Source of the DNA: Reclinomonas americana ATCC 50394
Lineage: Eukaryota; Jakobida; Jakobea; Jakobida
Reading direction: 5' to 3'
DNA length: 30,364 nucleotides
Assembly (NCBI GenBank): GCA_048213135.1
Contig: PS015622.1
Location: forward strand, 10,874-41,237
Made by a program: the position numbers and the translations under genes
In this document: piece by piece, positions 1 to 9,198 of the stretch
Numbering within the stretch: the stretch's first letter is position 1
Layout of the letters: each line of letters opens with the position of its first letter
Notes under the pieces: generated by a model
Database searches by the model: none
What the model saw: only the letters and a program-made list of their open reading frames with translations
What the model was told of the DNA's origin: nothing

Positions 1-237
1 CGCTCCACTCATCACCACCGCATCCACCACCAGTGTCATGACACGTCGTTGCGCGCGCAGTGGCGTAGTCAGTGTCGTTCCATCGAGACAAGCCATCAGC
101 ATCAACTGTGCCAGCGCAAGCGGAGAGCGCACATTGCGTCCGTACATCAGAGACAGTGTGTCGTGGAATGGGTTGCCTCTAAAGGGCATCATAACAAGCG
201 CGCCACGCACGGCCTTGTGATCGCGCACTGACCACAT
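1..237 (-). CDS. Unrecognised protein, N-terminal part, runs off the left edge
   Basis: Reading the minus strand from an ATG whose first base is at 237 gives 79 codons without a stop, reaching base 1 exactly in frame. The peptide begins MWSVRDHKAVRGALVMM and is rich in Leu, Met, Val and Arg; there is no obvious signal peptide and no motif I can name. The start lies 61 bp from the start of the SDF2-like gene on the other strand, so the two would share a bidirectional promoter. Introns further in cannot be excluded. An open stretch of 79 codons in GC-rich DNA is only moderate evidence, so this is a probable but unproven coding exon. Confidence 0.4.
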   Translation of the reverse strand, partial: MWSVRDHKAVRGALVMMPFRGNPFHDTLSLMYGRNVRSPLALAQLMLMACLDGTTLTTPLRAQRRVMTLVVDAVVMSGA

Positions 238-298
238 GTCTGTGAACGGCGAGCACTGTCCGCCACTGTCCCTCACTGTCCACTCTTTTTTTTCGACC

Positions 299-734
299 AT
301 GCTGCGACAACTGGCTGCGGTCTTGTTGATTGTGTGCGCACTAGCGACGCTGGCTGTTGCCAGGCGAAACGGTGAGTGCGCTGGGCGTGTGTACGTGGGT
401 TTCTGTGTGCAATTTCGTTCACACACACGCACTCGTTTGCCACACCACGCGCGCGCTCTCCTGCGTGCACTTGTGTGTGTAAGAGAGTGTGTGTGTGTGA
501 GAGAGAGAGTGTGTGTGCATCTTCTCTGTGTCGACACATTTTCATGCGATCACGTCATTGTAACACGTGGCATTTACTTACTCTCTCTCTCGTGTCACAT
601 TGCAGAGTTTGTCACATGCGGCTCTGTGATCAAGCTGAAGCACGCCAACACGGCCTATCGGCTGCACTCACATGAGATCCCGTACGGCAACCAGGGCGGT
701 GCGAGCGGTCAGCAGAGTGTAACTGCTGTCCCCG
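299..734 (+). CDS. SDF2: SDF2-like MIR-domain ER protein, first two exons only (truncated at assembly gap)
   Basis: Exon 1 (299-371) encodes a hydrophobic signal peptide starting MLRQLAAVLLIVCALATLA. The intron 372-605 (GT..CAG) joins in phase to exon 2 (606-734), which reads FVTCGSVIKLKHANT then RLHSHEIPYG and GQQSVTAVP. These are the hallmarks of the first MIR domain of SDF2/SDF2L1: the TCGSV-KL start, the LHSH-V/I-YG core and GSGQQSVT. SDF2 proteins are ER-lumenal, bind DnaJ chaperones and act in protein quality control. A GTGAGT donor at 735 shows the gene continues, but the next exons (two more MIR repeats) are absent. The downstream intron sequence runs into a 20-N gap at 903-922, and what follows is a different gene. 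The identification is firm; the gene is incomplete because of the assembly. Confidence 0.8.
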
Positions 735-739
735 GTGAG

Positions 740-840
740 TTGAGAGAGAGAGAGAGAGAGGAGGAGGGGAGGAGAGAGAAGAAAGAAGAAGAAGAAGAAG
801 AAGATGAAGAAGAAGAAGAAGAAGGAGAAGGAGAACAGTT
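740..840 (+). repeat. GA and GAA simple repeat in the SDF2 intron
   Basis: A (GA)n run starting about 746 passes into GGA/GAA triplets to about 835, all purine on the plus strand. It is followed by a pyrimidine-rich stretch (853-902) up to the N gap, so purine and pyrimidine blocks face each other across the gap. Confidence 0.85.
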
Positions 841-902
841 GAGCAGACAGTGTCCTTATCTTCTCCTCTCTTCTTCTCTCTCACCTGCTCCTTGCGTTCT
901 TT

Positions 903-922
903 NNNNNNNNNNNNNNNNNNNN
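903..922. other. Assembly gap (20 N) joining two unrelated half-genes
   Basis: Twenty Ns lie between a pyrimidine-rich left flank and a GAGAGA right flank. The 3' part of SDF2 and the 5' part of BCKDHB should both lie here, so the true missing length is very probably much larger than 20 bases, or the join is wrong. Confidence 0.9.
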
Positions 923-1010
923 GAGAGAGAGAGAGAACAAGGAGAAGACATGCCTGTGCTTGAGAGAGAATCTCTGCACCTTTTTGTCTCATTGTGATTG
1001 ACACGGTCAG

Positions 1011-2301
1011 TGCGACGACTGATTTGCGAGAGCGATTTGGTGCGAACCGCGTCTTCAACACGCCGCTGTGCGAGCAGGGCATTGCTGGATTTGCAATTGG
1101 AATGGCGGCGGTGGGGCATACGGCGATTGCCGAGATCCAGTTTGCGGATTACATTTTCCCGGCGTTTGATCAGGTGGGTGCATGGTTGTCGCCTTTGCAT
1201 GCTGTCTGTCGCTCATGCAGCTGGATCTGCTCAGCTCCCTCTTCTTATTCTTCTTCTTCTTCTCCTCCTCCTCCTCCTCCTCCTCCTCCTTCATCATCAT
1301 CATCATCATCATCTTCTTTCTTCTCCTTCTCCTTCCCCCTCCTTCTCCTTCCCCCTCCTTCCCTCGTGCCTCACCCGCTTCTTCCTGCAGATCGTCAACG
1401 AGGCTGCCAAGTACCGGTACCGAAGCGGCAACCAGTTCGACTGCGGCCCGCTGACCATTCGCACGCCGTGCAGCGCCGTCGGCCACGGTGGCCACTACCA
1501 CTCGCAGAGCCCCGAGGCGTACTTCGCGCACACGCCGGGTCTCAAGGTCACTCCTCTGTCTCCTCTCATCTCCACTCGCCTCTTGTTGTACCTGACCGCG
1601 ATTGCAGGTGGTGATGCCGTCGACGCCGGCCGAGGCCAAGGGTCTGCTGCTGGAGTCCATTTTCACGCAGGATCCAGTCATTTTCTTCGAGCCCAAGATC
1701 CTCTACCGCTCCGCCGAGGAGCAGGTGCCGACGGGCGACTACAGAATTCCACTCGGCAAGGTCTCCTCACTCTCGCCCACTCTCCCTCTCTCTCTTTCCT
1801 GGTGTTGGTCTTGACTGATGTTGCATGGGCAGGCGCGTCTGGTGCGCGAGGGCTCCGACGTGACGCTGCTGGCGTGGGGCTCGCAGGTGCACGTCATGAC
1901 GCACGCTGCGGCCATGGCGCAGCAAGAGTTGGGTGTGTCGTGCGAAGTGATTGATCTGCGAAGCATCACGCCGTGGGATGTGGAGGCTGTGGAGGCCTCC
2001 ACGCGCAAGACTGGACGACTGATTGTGGCACACGAGGCGCCGGAGACGTGCGGATTTGGTGCTGAAATCGCCGCCACCATCATGGTCTGTGTTGTTTTCC
2101 TCCTCTTCGTGCACACCCGCTCGTCAAACCACTCACCGCTCTCCTCTCCCCACGCTCCAGGAGTCGTGCTTCTTGCACCTCGAATCGCCGATTATCCGTG
2201 TCACGGGACTCGACACACCATTCCCTCTGATCCACGAAAAGTACTACGTACCGGACAAGTACAAGGTCTTTGAGGCCATCAAGAGGAGTATCAATTACTG
2301 A
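1011..2301 (+). CDS. BCKDHB: Branched-chain 2-oxoacid dehydrogenase E1 subunit beta, 5' end missing
   Basis: Five exons: 1011-1173, 1391-1546, 1608-1760, 1833-2084 and 2161-2301 (TGA). The product matches the E1 beta subunit almost residue for residue: [94 protein letters not shown], then [13 protein letters not shown] and [15 protein letters not shown], ending KRSINY. E1 beta pairs with E1 alpha in the mitochondrial matrix and binds thiamine diphosphate for decarboxylation of the keto acids of Leu, Ile and Val. The first visible exon starts in phase at the position equivalent to roughly one third into the human protein. The targeting peptide and N-terminal exons are missing upstream, where the 20-N gap lies. 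Intron 1 (1174-1390) is a long pyrimidine repeat. It ends 131 bp from the convergent UBE2O gene. Confidence 0.93.
1238..1370 (+). repeat. Pyrimidine-rich TTC/TCC/TCA repeat inside BCKDHB intron
   Basis: About 130 bases of nearly pure pyrimidine triplets (TTC, TCC, then TCA, then CTCCTT) fill the intron just upstream of its CTGCAG acceptor at 1390. It is the transcript-sense counterpart of a very long polypyrimidine tract. Confidence 0.85.
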
Positions 2302-2432
2302 CACGCCGTTGCATCAATGAACGCATGACAAGCGCGTGTTGCCTACTTTGCGTTTTTCACTCACAAAGACAATCTCAATCTTTCATCTGTGTTCTATCGC
2401 TCTCTTTCTCACTCACTCACTCGTTAGCACTA

Positions 2433-5400
2433 TTATCTGTCGGCTGCGGCCGACGACGACGACGACGACGCTGGCGGTCTCAGGTACTCGGCCAGATCGA
2501 CAGCCATGTTTGTCACGTTGCGCTGCAGCACACGCAAGAAGCCGCGCGATGCCGGCGGCACAATGCCCAGGGCGCGGCAAGCCGCCACGGCTGCCTCCGA
2601 CATCTCCGCCGATGATGACGATGCTGGCGCCGGTAGTGGTGGTGGTGCTGCTGCAGTCGACGAGGTGCCAGACACTGATGATGGTGGTGGTGGTTGCGAC
2701 GGTGCGGTGGCCGACAACTGGCGCAGAATCTCCAGCAACTCGTCGCCTTGCTGCAAGAAGTGGTACTGAATGATATCGGTGACGTCGCGTAGTCGCTGTG
2801 TGCGGGGAGAGTGAGTGTCACATGCACGCCTCATCTACGCAAGGAGTAGGCGGTACATACCGCAGCCAGCTCCAGCGACCTCCGCCGGTGTTGGAACATG
2901 AGCAGCACGACGCCCTCGTTGTACAGTTTCGCGTGATGCGCACCCTCATCTGTTCCGCGATACTTTTCGTATCCGGCCTCGTTGTAGTACGGTTCACCGT
3001 TCAGTACCAGGCCCTGGATGGAGACCAGGAGCTGCAGTAGGGTGCTGGCCGGCGTCCAACACTCACTTTCGTCCTTGGAGAACCACGTGCCGAGCAAGCT
3101 CACTGTCGCACACATCACGTGAGTTGAGTTGGGGGATAGGAAGGGAGAGTGAATGGAAGTGAGTGGGGACGAACAACAAACGGTGCCGTCCGTGTACATG
3201 TTCGGGTTGACTTTCTCCGAGTTCACACTGTGATACTTGACTCGAGGCGGACTCTGCGGGTAATCACCGGGCACCGCAATGTCGAACACAAAAATGCCGC
3301 CAAAGTACCTGCACATCGACAAGGTGAGTGTGGCCAGAGCGACTGCACACATGCACACTGTGTGCGCTCACGCAACGGCGTGCCTCGCGGACCAATCATG
3401 GCCGCGCGCAGCAGATCCAATCGTGACTCGAACAGTCGCACGTACACACCACCTGCCGTGAAAAATCGCCCGTGAGCAGCCAGACAGACAGCATCACATC
3501 GCACGTGTGGTAGCACGCAACTCGGCAAATCCGACTGCAGCGACGTCAAGTCCTGCTGTAGCCGGCGCATCGTGCTCGACGAGAACTCCTACCAGAGATA
3601 CTTGTCGATCAGCAACGACACGCAAATCGCCGCACACACCCACAAACACGAAAAGGGACGCACTGCTGGAGGATCCTGTGCAAACAGGTGGTCCACAGGG
3701 GCATCGTCCAGCATCTCAAATGTCGGCATCGATTCGCTGCAAAAAAAAATCGCCGAGTAAGGATCAACTGTGTTTCATCGAGTTGCAACAAGGCAAGAGA
3801 CACACCCTCTCGCTTGCATCTCTCGCAAGCGCGCCATGCTGGTGGCCAAAAACTGCAAGACACTCAGATGCTCAGTAACATCCAATCGCCACATCACAAC
3901 GCCACACCAACGGCTCACCTCCTGCACTGCGGCCTCCTGTGCGGTGCGCACAGCAGGAGCAGCAGCGGCGGCGGCGGCAGGCACGACACCACCACCCGGA
4001 GGCACGGACACGAGTTGACCGGCTGGCAGTGGGAACGCCGGCGCAACAGCAGAAGCTGCCGGCTGACCAGCGATTCCCTCCACGAGTCGATCGGCAGGCG
4101 CATGCAGTGCACGCAGCAACGAGTCTTCGTAGAACGGGTTGCCGCCGCGTTGCACTTGCAGAAGCGCAGCCGCTGCAGGACCTGCATGACCAAGTTCATC
4201 ATATCAGCGACAGATGAAAAACACAACACAATAACAAGGAACTTGATGGCAATGGTCACCTTGCTCCTGCTGCAGTGCATCTTCGATTTCCTCCGACATC
4301 TCTCCCTCCGACTGTTCGTCTTGCGGCGACAGCACAATGCACTCGAACGGAAGAATCTTGGATCTTGTGCCGTCCGACCATATCACGTCCAGCTTGCCGT
4401 TCTCCAGACCCACCACTTCACCCGTCCACTGCCCAGGGGGCGCTGGAGCTCCATTCGCCCCCTCGCCAGCAGCCACTTCTTCGGGCTCCGCAGCAGCATC
4501 TCCATCCCCTTCGCCGACCGCCGCAGGCTCGCCAGCCGGAGCGCCTGGCGGTGGAGCTGCTGGTTGTGCGCTTGAATCCAACTTCAGCACAATGTCTCCG
4601 AGACGAATCTGCGGCGGCGTTCACGTCAGTGAACTCACTCACTCATCGCACACACACATGTGCGAGAACAGACCTCATGATCGGCTGACGCCTCAATGTC
4701 GTACACGGACACGGTATCCACAGGTCCATCCGAGTCGTACGTCAAGCTGCGGCATCAATGAGCACCGCTACCACCACCATCACTTATATCTGCACTGATC
4801 CATCATACTCACGTGTCGGTTCGCGCATCGCGATTGTACCACCGCACATTGGCGGTACGATCGGCTGGATCCACGCTGAGAACGAAACCACACTGGCCAG
4901 CTGCGACCAAGATGGGGGTGAGGCAACCAGCACACAACTGGTGTGCAGAGTGGAACGCACGTTGGGCGCCTGGTGCATCGGGATGGCACATGACGAGATC
5001 ACCAGGGAAGAAGTCCAGATCCGCCACATCCAGCACCGGGCACAAGTCGATCGCACGGATTCCTCTGCACATCAGTCAGCGACCCAACACCAACATCAAC
5101 AGAAGAGTGCGGCGTCGACGCCTCACCGCTCCAGTGCGCCATCCTGCCACACCACATCGACCACAGTGTGCGTCATGGTTACCAGCACACAGCGCTTCAC
5201 CTGATCCTTGACGGCCGGCCACGAGAGCGGAACGTTAGCCGAGGATGCCGACGCGCCGGAACCGTCTGACCCTGAGCCACTTGCACCGTTCTTCTCCTCG
5301 TCGGCAGGAAACGAATTCTGCACCACGGGCGACGCAGCGCGCACCACACGCTCCATCACTCGACATCTGTGTTTCAGCACATCGCTCGAGGCCTTGGCCC

Positions 5401-7427
5401 GAGACTTGATCGCACGACGCCTCGCCAATCGTCGGCGATCCTCACCAGGATCGTCGTCCGACAGCTGGTACTCCTCCACAGTCGCAGGCGCCGATGCAGA
5501 TGCGGCAATATCACCCGCACTGCCCTCCCCACCACAGGCCGCCGCAGTCGCCGTCGATGCACTACCGTCGGCGGCACCACGAGTGCCGCCAGCAGCGGCC
5601 TCCTCCGTCAGCTGCTGGATCTCCTCTGGTGTCTTGGACCACAGTGCCGGTGGCATGTGCACAAGAGCCGTGCTGGCCAGTGCAAAATCGCCCACCTGGA
5701 ACTTGGTGTGATCGTAGTGCTGCAGCAATTGCACGAGCTCACTCGAGCAGATGGATGGTGGCCGGACCACGAGGCCCGAATTCTGCAGCGCGTGACGGCG
5801 ACGTCAGTTACGAGAGAAGAAGGTGAGGAGGAGACAACACTCGACAGAGAACATCACCAGTCGAGTGGCGAGCCAGTCGACGTCGACAGAGACCTCCTTG
5901 AAGGAGGTGACCACACCCCACCGATGCAGTCTCTTGAAGCGGCCCTTGCTATACGTGGCATGCTCGCGCAGGTACGATGGATCGCACTTGACGCGACAGC
6001 CGGGATAGTACTGCAACTCTTCGCGCTCCTCGTCGTCCGACGGCACCGAGTCGGTTTCGGGGTTGATGGGAGTGACACGCACGAGTTCCGGCGAGCTGAT
6101 GGCACACTCGGATCCGTCCTTGAAACGAAGCGTGATGCGAATCTCACTCTGCACACATCATCAGCTTTGAATAAAAAAACATGCACAAGACCACTTCAAC
6201 GAGACGCACGTCCACCACACGGCCGATCCAGTCACCACGCAGCACAAGACGACCACGATCGTACACCAACATTGCCTGCAAATGACGTGCATCCACATTT
6301 TCGCGAACATCCTCCGCCTCCTCGTCGTCCTCCTCTGCCTGCTGCTCGCCCTCCTCACCGTCATCATCATCGTCGTCATCATCATCACCAGCACCTCGTC
6401 GTGGTCGTCGCCGGCTATTGTCGCCGCCCGACTCTGACGACGCGGAGTCACTATCCTCCGAGATGCCGACGGCATCTGCTCTTCTCGACCCTCCCTCCTT
6501 GGTGCTGGCCAGTTTCTTGGACGGCGACACAAACTTGACATTGCAGCGCAGCGACACATTGACAACATATCCCATGCGCGACATGCGCGTGTCGGTGGTT
6601 CGCGCCACCACATCGCCATTGAGCAGCGCCCGATCCACCACCTCCAGTTCATGCAGAGGACATATCAGTGGCACATCGTCCTCATCGTCGTTCTCTTCCT
6701 CCTCGTCATCCTCCTCCTCTTCGTCGTTCTCATCGGGTGGCGGACCCGTCGGCACCCACGTCAGAATGGCGTGATTCTCCGGCAACTGAACAGCCACAGG
6801 CGACCACGTGAGCGGCAACACACAGCACAAGACAAGAGCCGCGGACACAACGCGCACCCGAAAATGAGACCGCTCCTCATCCTCCTCATCATCATCATCG
6901 CCTTCATCGTCGTCGCTGTGCTGGTCTTCATCGCCAAACTCGCGGACTCGATCGACAACAGCCTGCAACCGCGGACGTAAGAGAACAGCACAATAACGTG
7001 ATGACAGGCCCAATGAAGCGCACCACATAGCCACGTGCATAGCGCGGCAGCAGCGACTTCAACGCGGAAGCTCGCGGTCTCACCACATCCTCCACGAAAA
7101 TTCTCTGCGGAGCCACTGCTGCTACTCCTGCTGCTGCATCAGCGTGCACAGCTGGCACCTCCACAGCACGTGACTGCGCAAGTTGCGAGTGAGCAAAAGG
7201 GGAGGCCATGTGAAGATGTCGCACGCACGCGCGTGGACGACTTGTGCATCAAAGGAGAGAGAGTGTGTGTGTGTGTGCATGTGCGTGTGTGGTGCTGCCG
7301 TGAACACAGCGTGGGGGTGATGTGAGGAGAGGAAGCAGAGGATGAGTTGCGCCACTTGTCCACTGCGACAATGTGTCTTGTGTGCGTTTCGATGATTGCA
7401 ACTCACCGCTGGGGAACGGTTGGCCAT
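2433..7427 (-). CDS. UBE2O: UBE2O-type E2/E3 hybrid ubiquitin-conjugating enzyme
   Basis: The start at 7427 sits in a strong context (GCCACCATGG) and a 7-codon exon 1 (7427-7407) splices in phase to 7173-7006. Further exons by position include 6962-6858, 6785-6210 (acidic, with poly-Asp/Glu), 6148-5858, 5782-5127, 5064-4813, about 4746-4675 and about 4612 onward, down to 3102-2861 and 2795-2433. The N-terminal half carries UBE2O conserved regions such as RIFVEDVV, MTHTVVDVVWQDGALE, FFPGDLV and VSVYDIEA. The E2 (UBC) fold follows: TMRRLQQDLTSLQ, ESRLDLLRAAMIGPRGTP, YFGGIFVFDIAVPGDYP, NPNMYTDGTVC, SLLGTW, then LLQLLVSIQGLVLNGEPYYN. The catalytic Cys is the C of DGTVC, next to an intron (3174-3103). 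The length, above 1000 residues, suits a family of about 1300. UBE2O mono- and multi-ubiquitinates unassembled and basic proteins. Several donors are GTTGCG rather than GTGAGT. Confidence 0.92.
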
Positions 7428-8149
7428 GGTGGCACTCTTCACACGCAAGACGACGAGGCTCCGACTGTCGGCGCTGTCTCTGTGCCTCTCGAGAAAGAAA
7501 CTGCTTCGTGGGACAACCTCGAACGTCGCGATAATATATCGTTTCCGGCAATTTTGCGATTCTTTCATCTTCACACCGCTGGGGCCACAGTCGACGATCT
7601 TGCAATGGCTGTTCTGCCACTCGTGCCGACCAACAAGCTTGCGAAATGAATGCATGCATGGAGAACGAAAGAGACCCAACCTCGAGGTCCTCAGGCTCCA
7701 CACCCACACTGGCCACAGCAGTTTCTGTGCCTGGTGAAGAACGTACGCAGACACATATACAAAGTATGAGCTGGAGCATCCACAGAGCGCGACGGAAACG
7801 CTTGCCAATGATGCGAGGCTGAACACAATGCTCCACGCTGCACAGATGCATTGCCTTCCAGGCTCTAAACCGGGTATGCACTGTCGTTCTTACCTCTAAA
7901 CATGAACAGAGAGCCACGCCAACTGTCACGTGATTCAACGAGTGGCAGAAGAACAGCACAATCAATGGCTGCATCACGTGCAAGAAAACTCGATCACACG
8001 AATCCCCTCGCACAGTCCATACTACTGCGCTGTGCGACACGACACGATCTGTGCTGCGTTATCATTTCCTTTGCTTCACTCACTCACACGGTGGAGGCAA
8101 GTGGACACAGGAGACGAGCAGCGCGATCACTGCACAACACGCATCACAG
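7428..8149. other. Unassigned 0.7-kb interval, open on both strands
   Basis: The interval lies between the UBE2O start and the stop of the complex I subunit, both on the minus strand, so it should hold the UBE2O promoter and 5' UTR. Long open frames exist on both strands. The minus frame from 8040 runs through to 7249. A plus frame, about 7769-7873 joined through a possible intron to 7911-8184, reads like protein (for example KYELEHPQSATETLANDAR and HVIQRVAEEQHNQWLHHV). None matches a family I know. The plus frame would overlap the 3' end of the complex I gene by about 35 bases. I cannot support a gene call here. Confidence 0.3.
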
Positions 8150-8259
8150 TCAGTGTGCCAAAGATCGCACGCCGCGCAACGTGACGAATCCCTGACACCG
8201 CACCTCTGATGATCCCTTCGACAAGCGCGCAAACGAGTTCTGATAGCCGAGCATGACTG

Positions 8260-8297
<38 letters not shown>

Positions 8298-8842
8298 GAG
8301 TGTGCGTGTGAGTGACAGTCGTTGAATCATTCGAGTAGAGAACGTACATCCACCGGTGGCGCCAATGAGACCGGCCATTGCCGCCGTCTGTCGTCGCAGC
8401 GGTCTTCCTATGAGGGAGAGAGAGGAGAGAGGAGAGGGGAAGTGAGAAGGCCATGGCAATGACACACCGCGTCTCACACACAGACTCGCACGCGTGCACC
8501 ACGCACGCACTCCTCTCTCGTACAAGCGCTTCATGTGTGTGTGTGCGAGTGTGTGCGACTGCGTGTGCGTGCGTGTATGTGAGTTACCTGCCACATAGCC
8601 AAAGGGTACCGACAACGCCACCACGCCCAGTGCCATGCCCCTGTTGCAGCACACACACAGAGAGACAGAGGCAGGCACTTGCTCGTTCAGCGCTCACGCA
8701 CAGAGGAACGCGCACGCGCTGTCTCTCACACACACGCGATGGCACACACTCACACACACACAGAGACACTCGCTCACCAGTCGCCCGCAGACATGTTGCC
8801 CACAATGGTGGCCACTGTCAACGGCTGTCGCGTCTCGCTCAT
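8150..8842 (-). CDS. Mitochondrial complex I accessory subunit, NUXM/20.9-kDa type
   Basis: Four exons, 8842-8778, 8640-8588, 8407-8348 and 8256-8150, add up to 285 nt (94 residues plus TGA). The product reads TVATIVGNMSAGDWG, a first membrane segment (MALGVVALSVPFGYVAG), then TAAMAGLIGATGGFMLGYQN and SFARLSKG. This matches the plant and fungal complex I 20.9-kDa/NUXM family, whose signature is VVGNF.., two transmembrane helices, then GG(L/F)IG..GGFMYAYQNSAGRLMG. The GGFMxxYQNS motif is intact and its Phe codon is made across the last intron. These proteins are accessory membrane-arm subunits of NADH:ubiquinone oxidoreductase. The last 16 codons after the conserved part are not recognisable, so a different last exon is possible. 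Confidence 0.7.
8262..8292 (-). repeat. (GA)n tract in the last intron of the complex I subunit
   Basis: About 30 bases of GAGAGA on the plus strand, that is a CT tract in the sense of the minus-strand transcript, directly upstream of the CTGCACAG acceptor at 8257-8259. Confidence 0.85.
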
Positions 8843-8910
8843 CGCTGCTCTGTCTCTCCGCCACACAAACACAGAATGAAAATCACAATCACTGGTCGAC
8901 ATCGACTTCA

Positions 8911-9145
8911 TCATCTCAGGCCATCTTCATTCCCTCTCACACGCTCCACCTGCTCCCGCAGCACACCACTCTCCTGTCGCACCTGCCGCACGTGCTGCTC
9001 CAGAGCTGTGTTGCGCAGTCAGCAGACACACAGACAACTTCGCACTCTCCTTTTGCTCTTCTCGCTCACCCAGCACTGCATCACGCGTCTCATATACGCG
9101 ACGAAGGAGGTGACGTGAAGCAGCTGCCTGCTCTGCGTCGCTCAT
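8911..9145 (-). CDS. Small (56-residue) coiled-coil protein
   Basis: Two exons, 9145-9070 and 9005-8911, give 171 nt including TGA. The peptide starts MSDAEQAAASRHLLRRVYET and continues with a heptad-like helix (LEQHVRQVRQESGVLREQV). It is almost wholly predicted to be amphipathic helix, with no membrane segment. Size and pattern recall short coiled-coil proteins such as SCOC or small tethering-complex subunits, but I see no diagnostic motif and name none. The donor (GTGAGC) and acceptor (ACACAG) are good. Its start is 53 bp from the divergent TMEM53-like gene, and its stop is 68 bp upstream of the complex I subunit on the same strand. An alternative donor in exon 2 (GTGAGAGG) could extend it. 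Confidence 0.5.
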
Positions 9146-9198
9146 GGTGACAATCGAGGCCGCAGAGGACGCGGTGTCCCTTCAATCGTCGATCGCGG
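9146..9198. promoter_or_regulatory. Likely bidirectional promoter
   Basis: Only 53 bp separate the start codons of the divergent coiled-coil and TMEM53-like genes, so both core promoters and 5' UTRs must fit here or overlap the genes. No TATA-like element is visible. The call rests on position alone. Confidence 0.35.

Noticed and set aside
236-997. A 253-codon open frame through the SDF2 exons and the N gap
   Set aside because: It is two real exons plus an intron of GA/GAA repeat and Ns that happen to stay open; GTGAGT donors and conserved MIR boundaries show the splice structure.
299-2301. A natural SDF2-BCKDHB fusion gene
   Set aside because: Both partners lack essential parts exactly at an assembly gap and belong to different compartments (ER lumen and mitochondrial matrix); misassembly or an unsized gap is far simpler.
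5369-6538. A 389-codon open frame on the plus strand, antisense to UBE2O
   Set aside because: It is low-complexity (His, Arg, Pro, Thr) shadow of the acidic UBE2O exons and matches nothing.
7680-7770. A 17-nt intron joining MENERDPTSR to the YELEHP frame
   Set aside because: Introns of this size are known only in a few ciliates and all others here exceed about 45 nt; no independent support.
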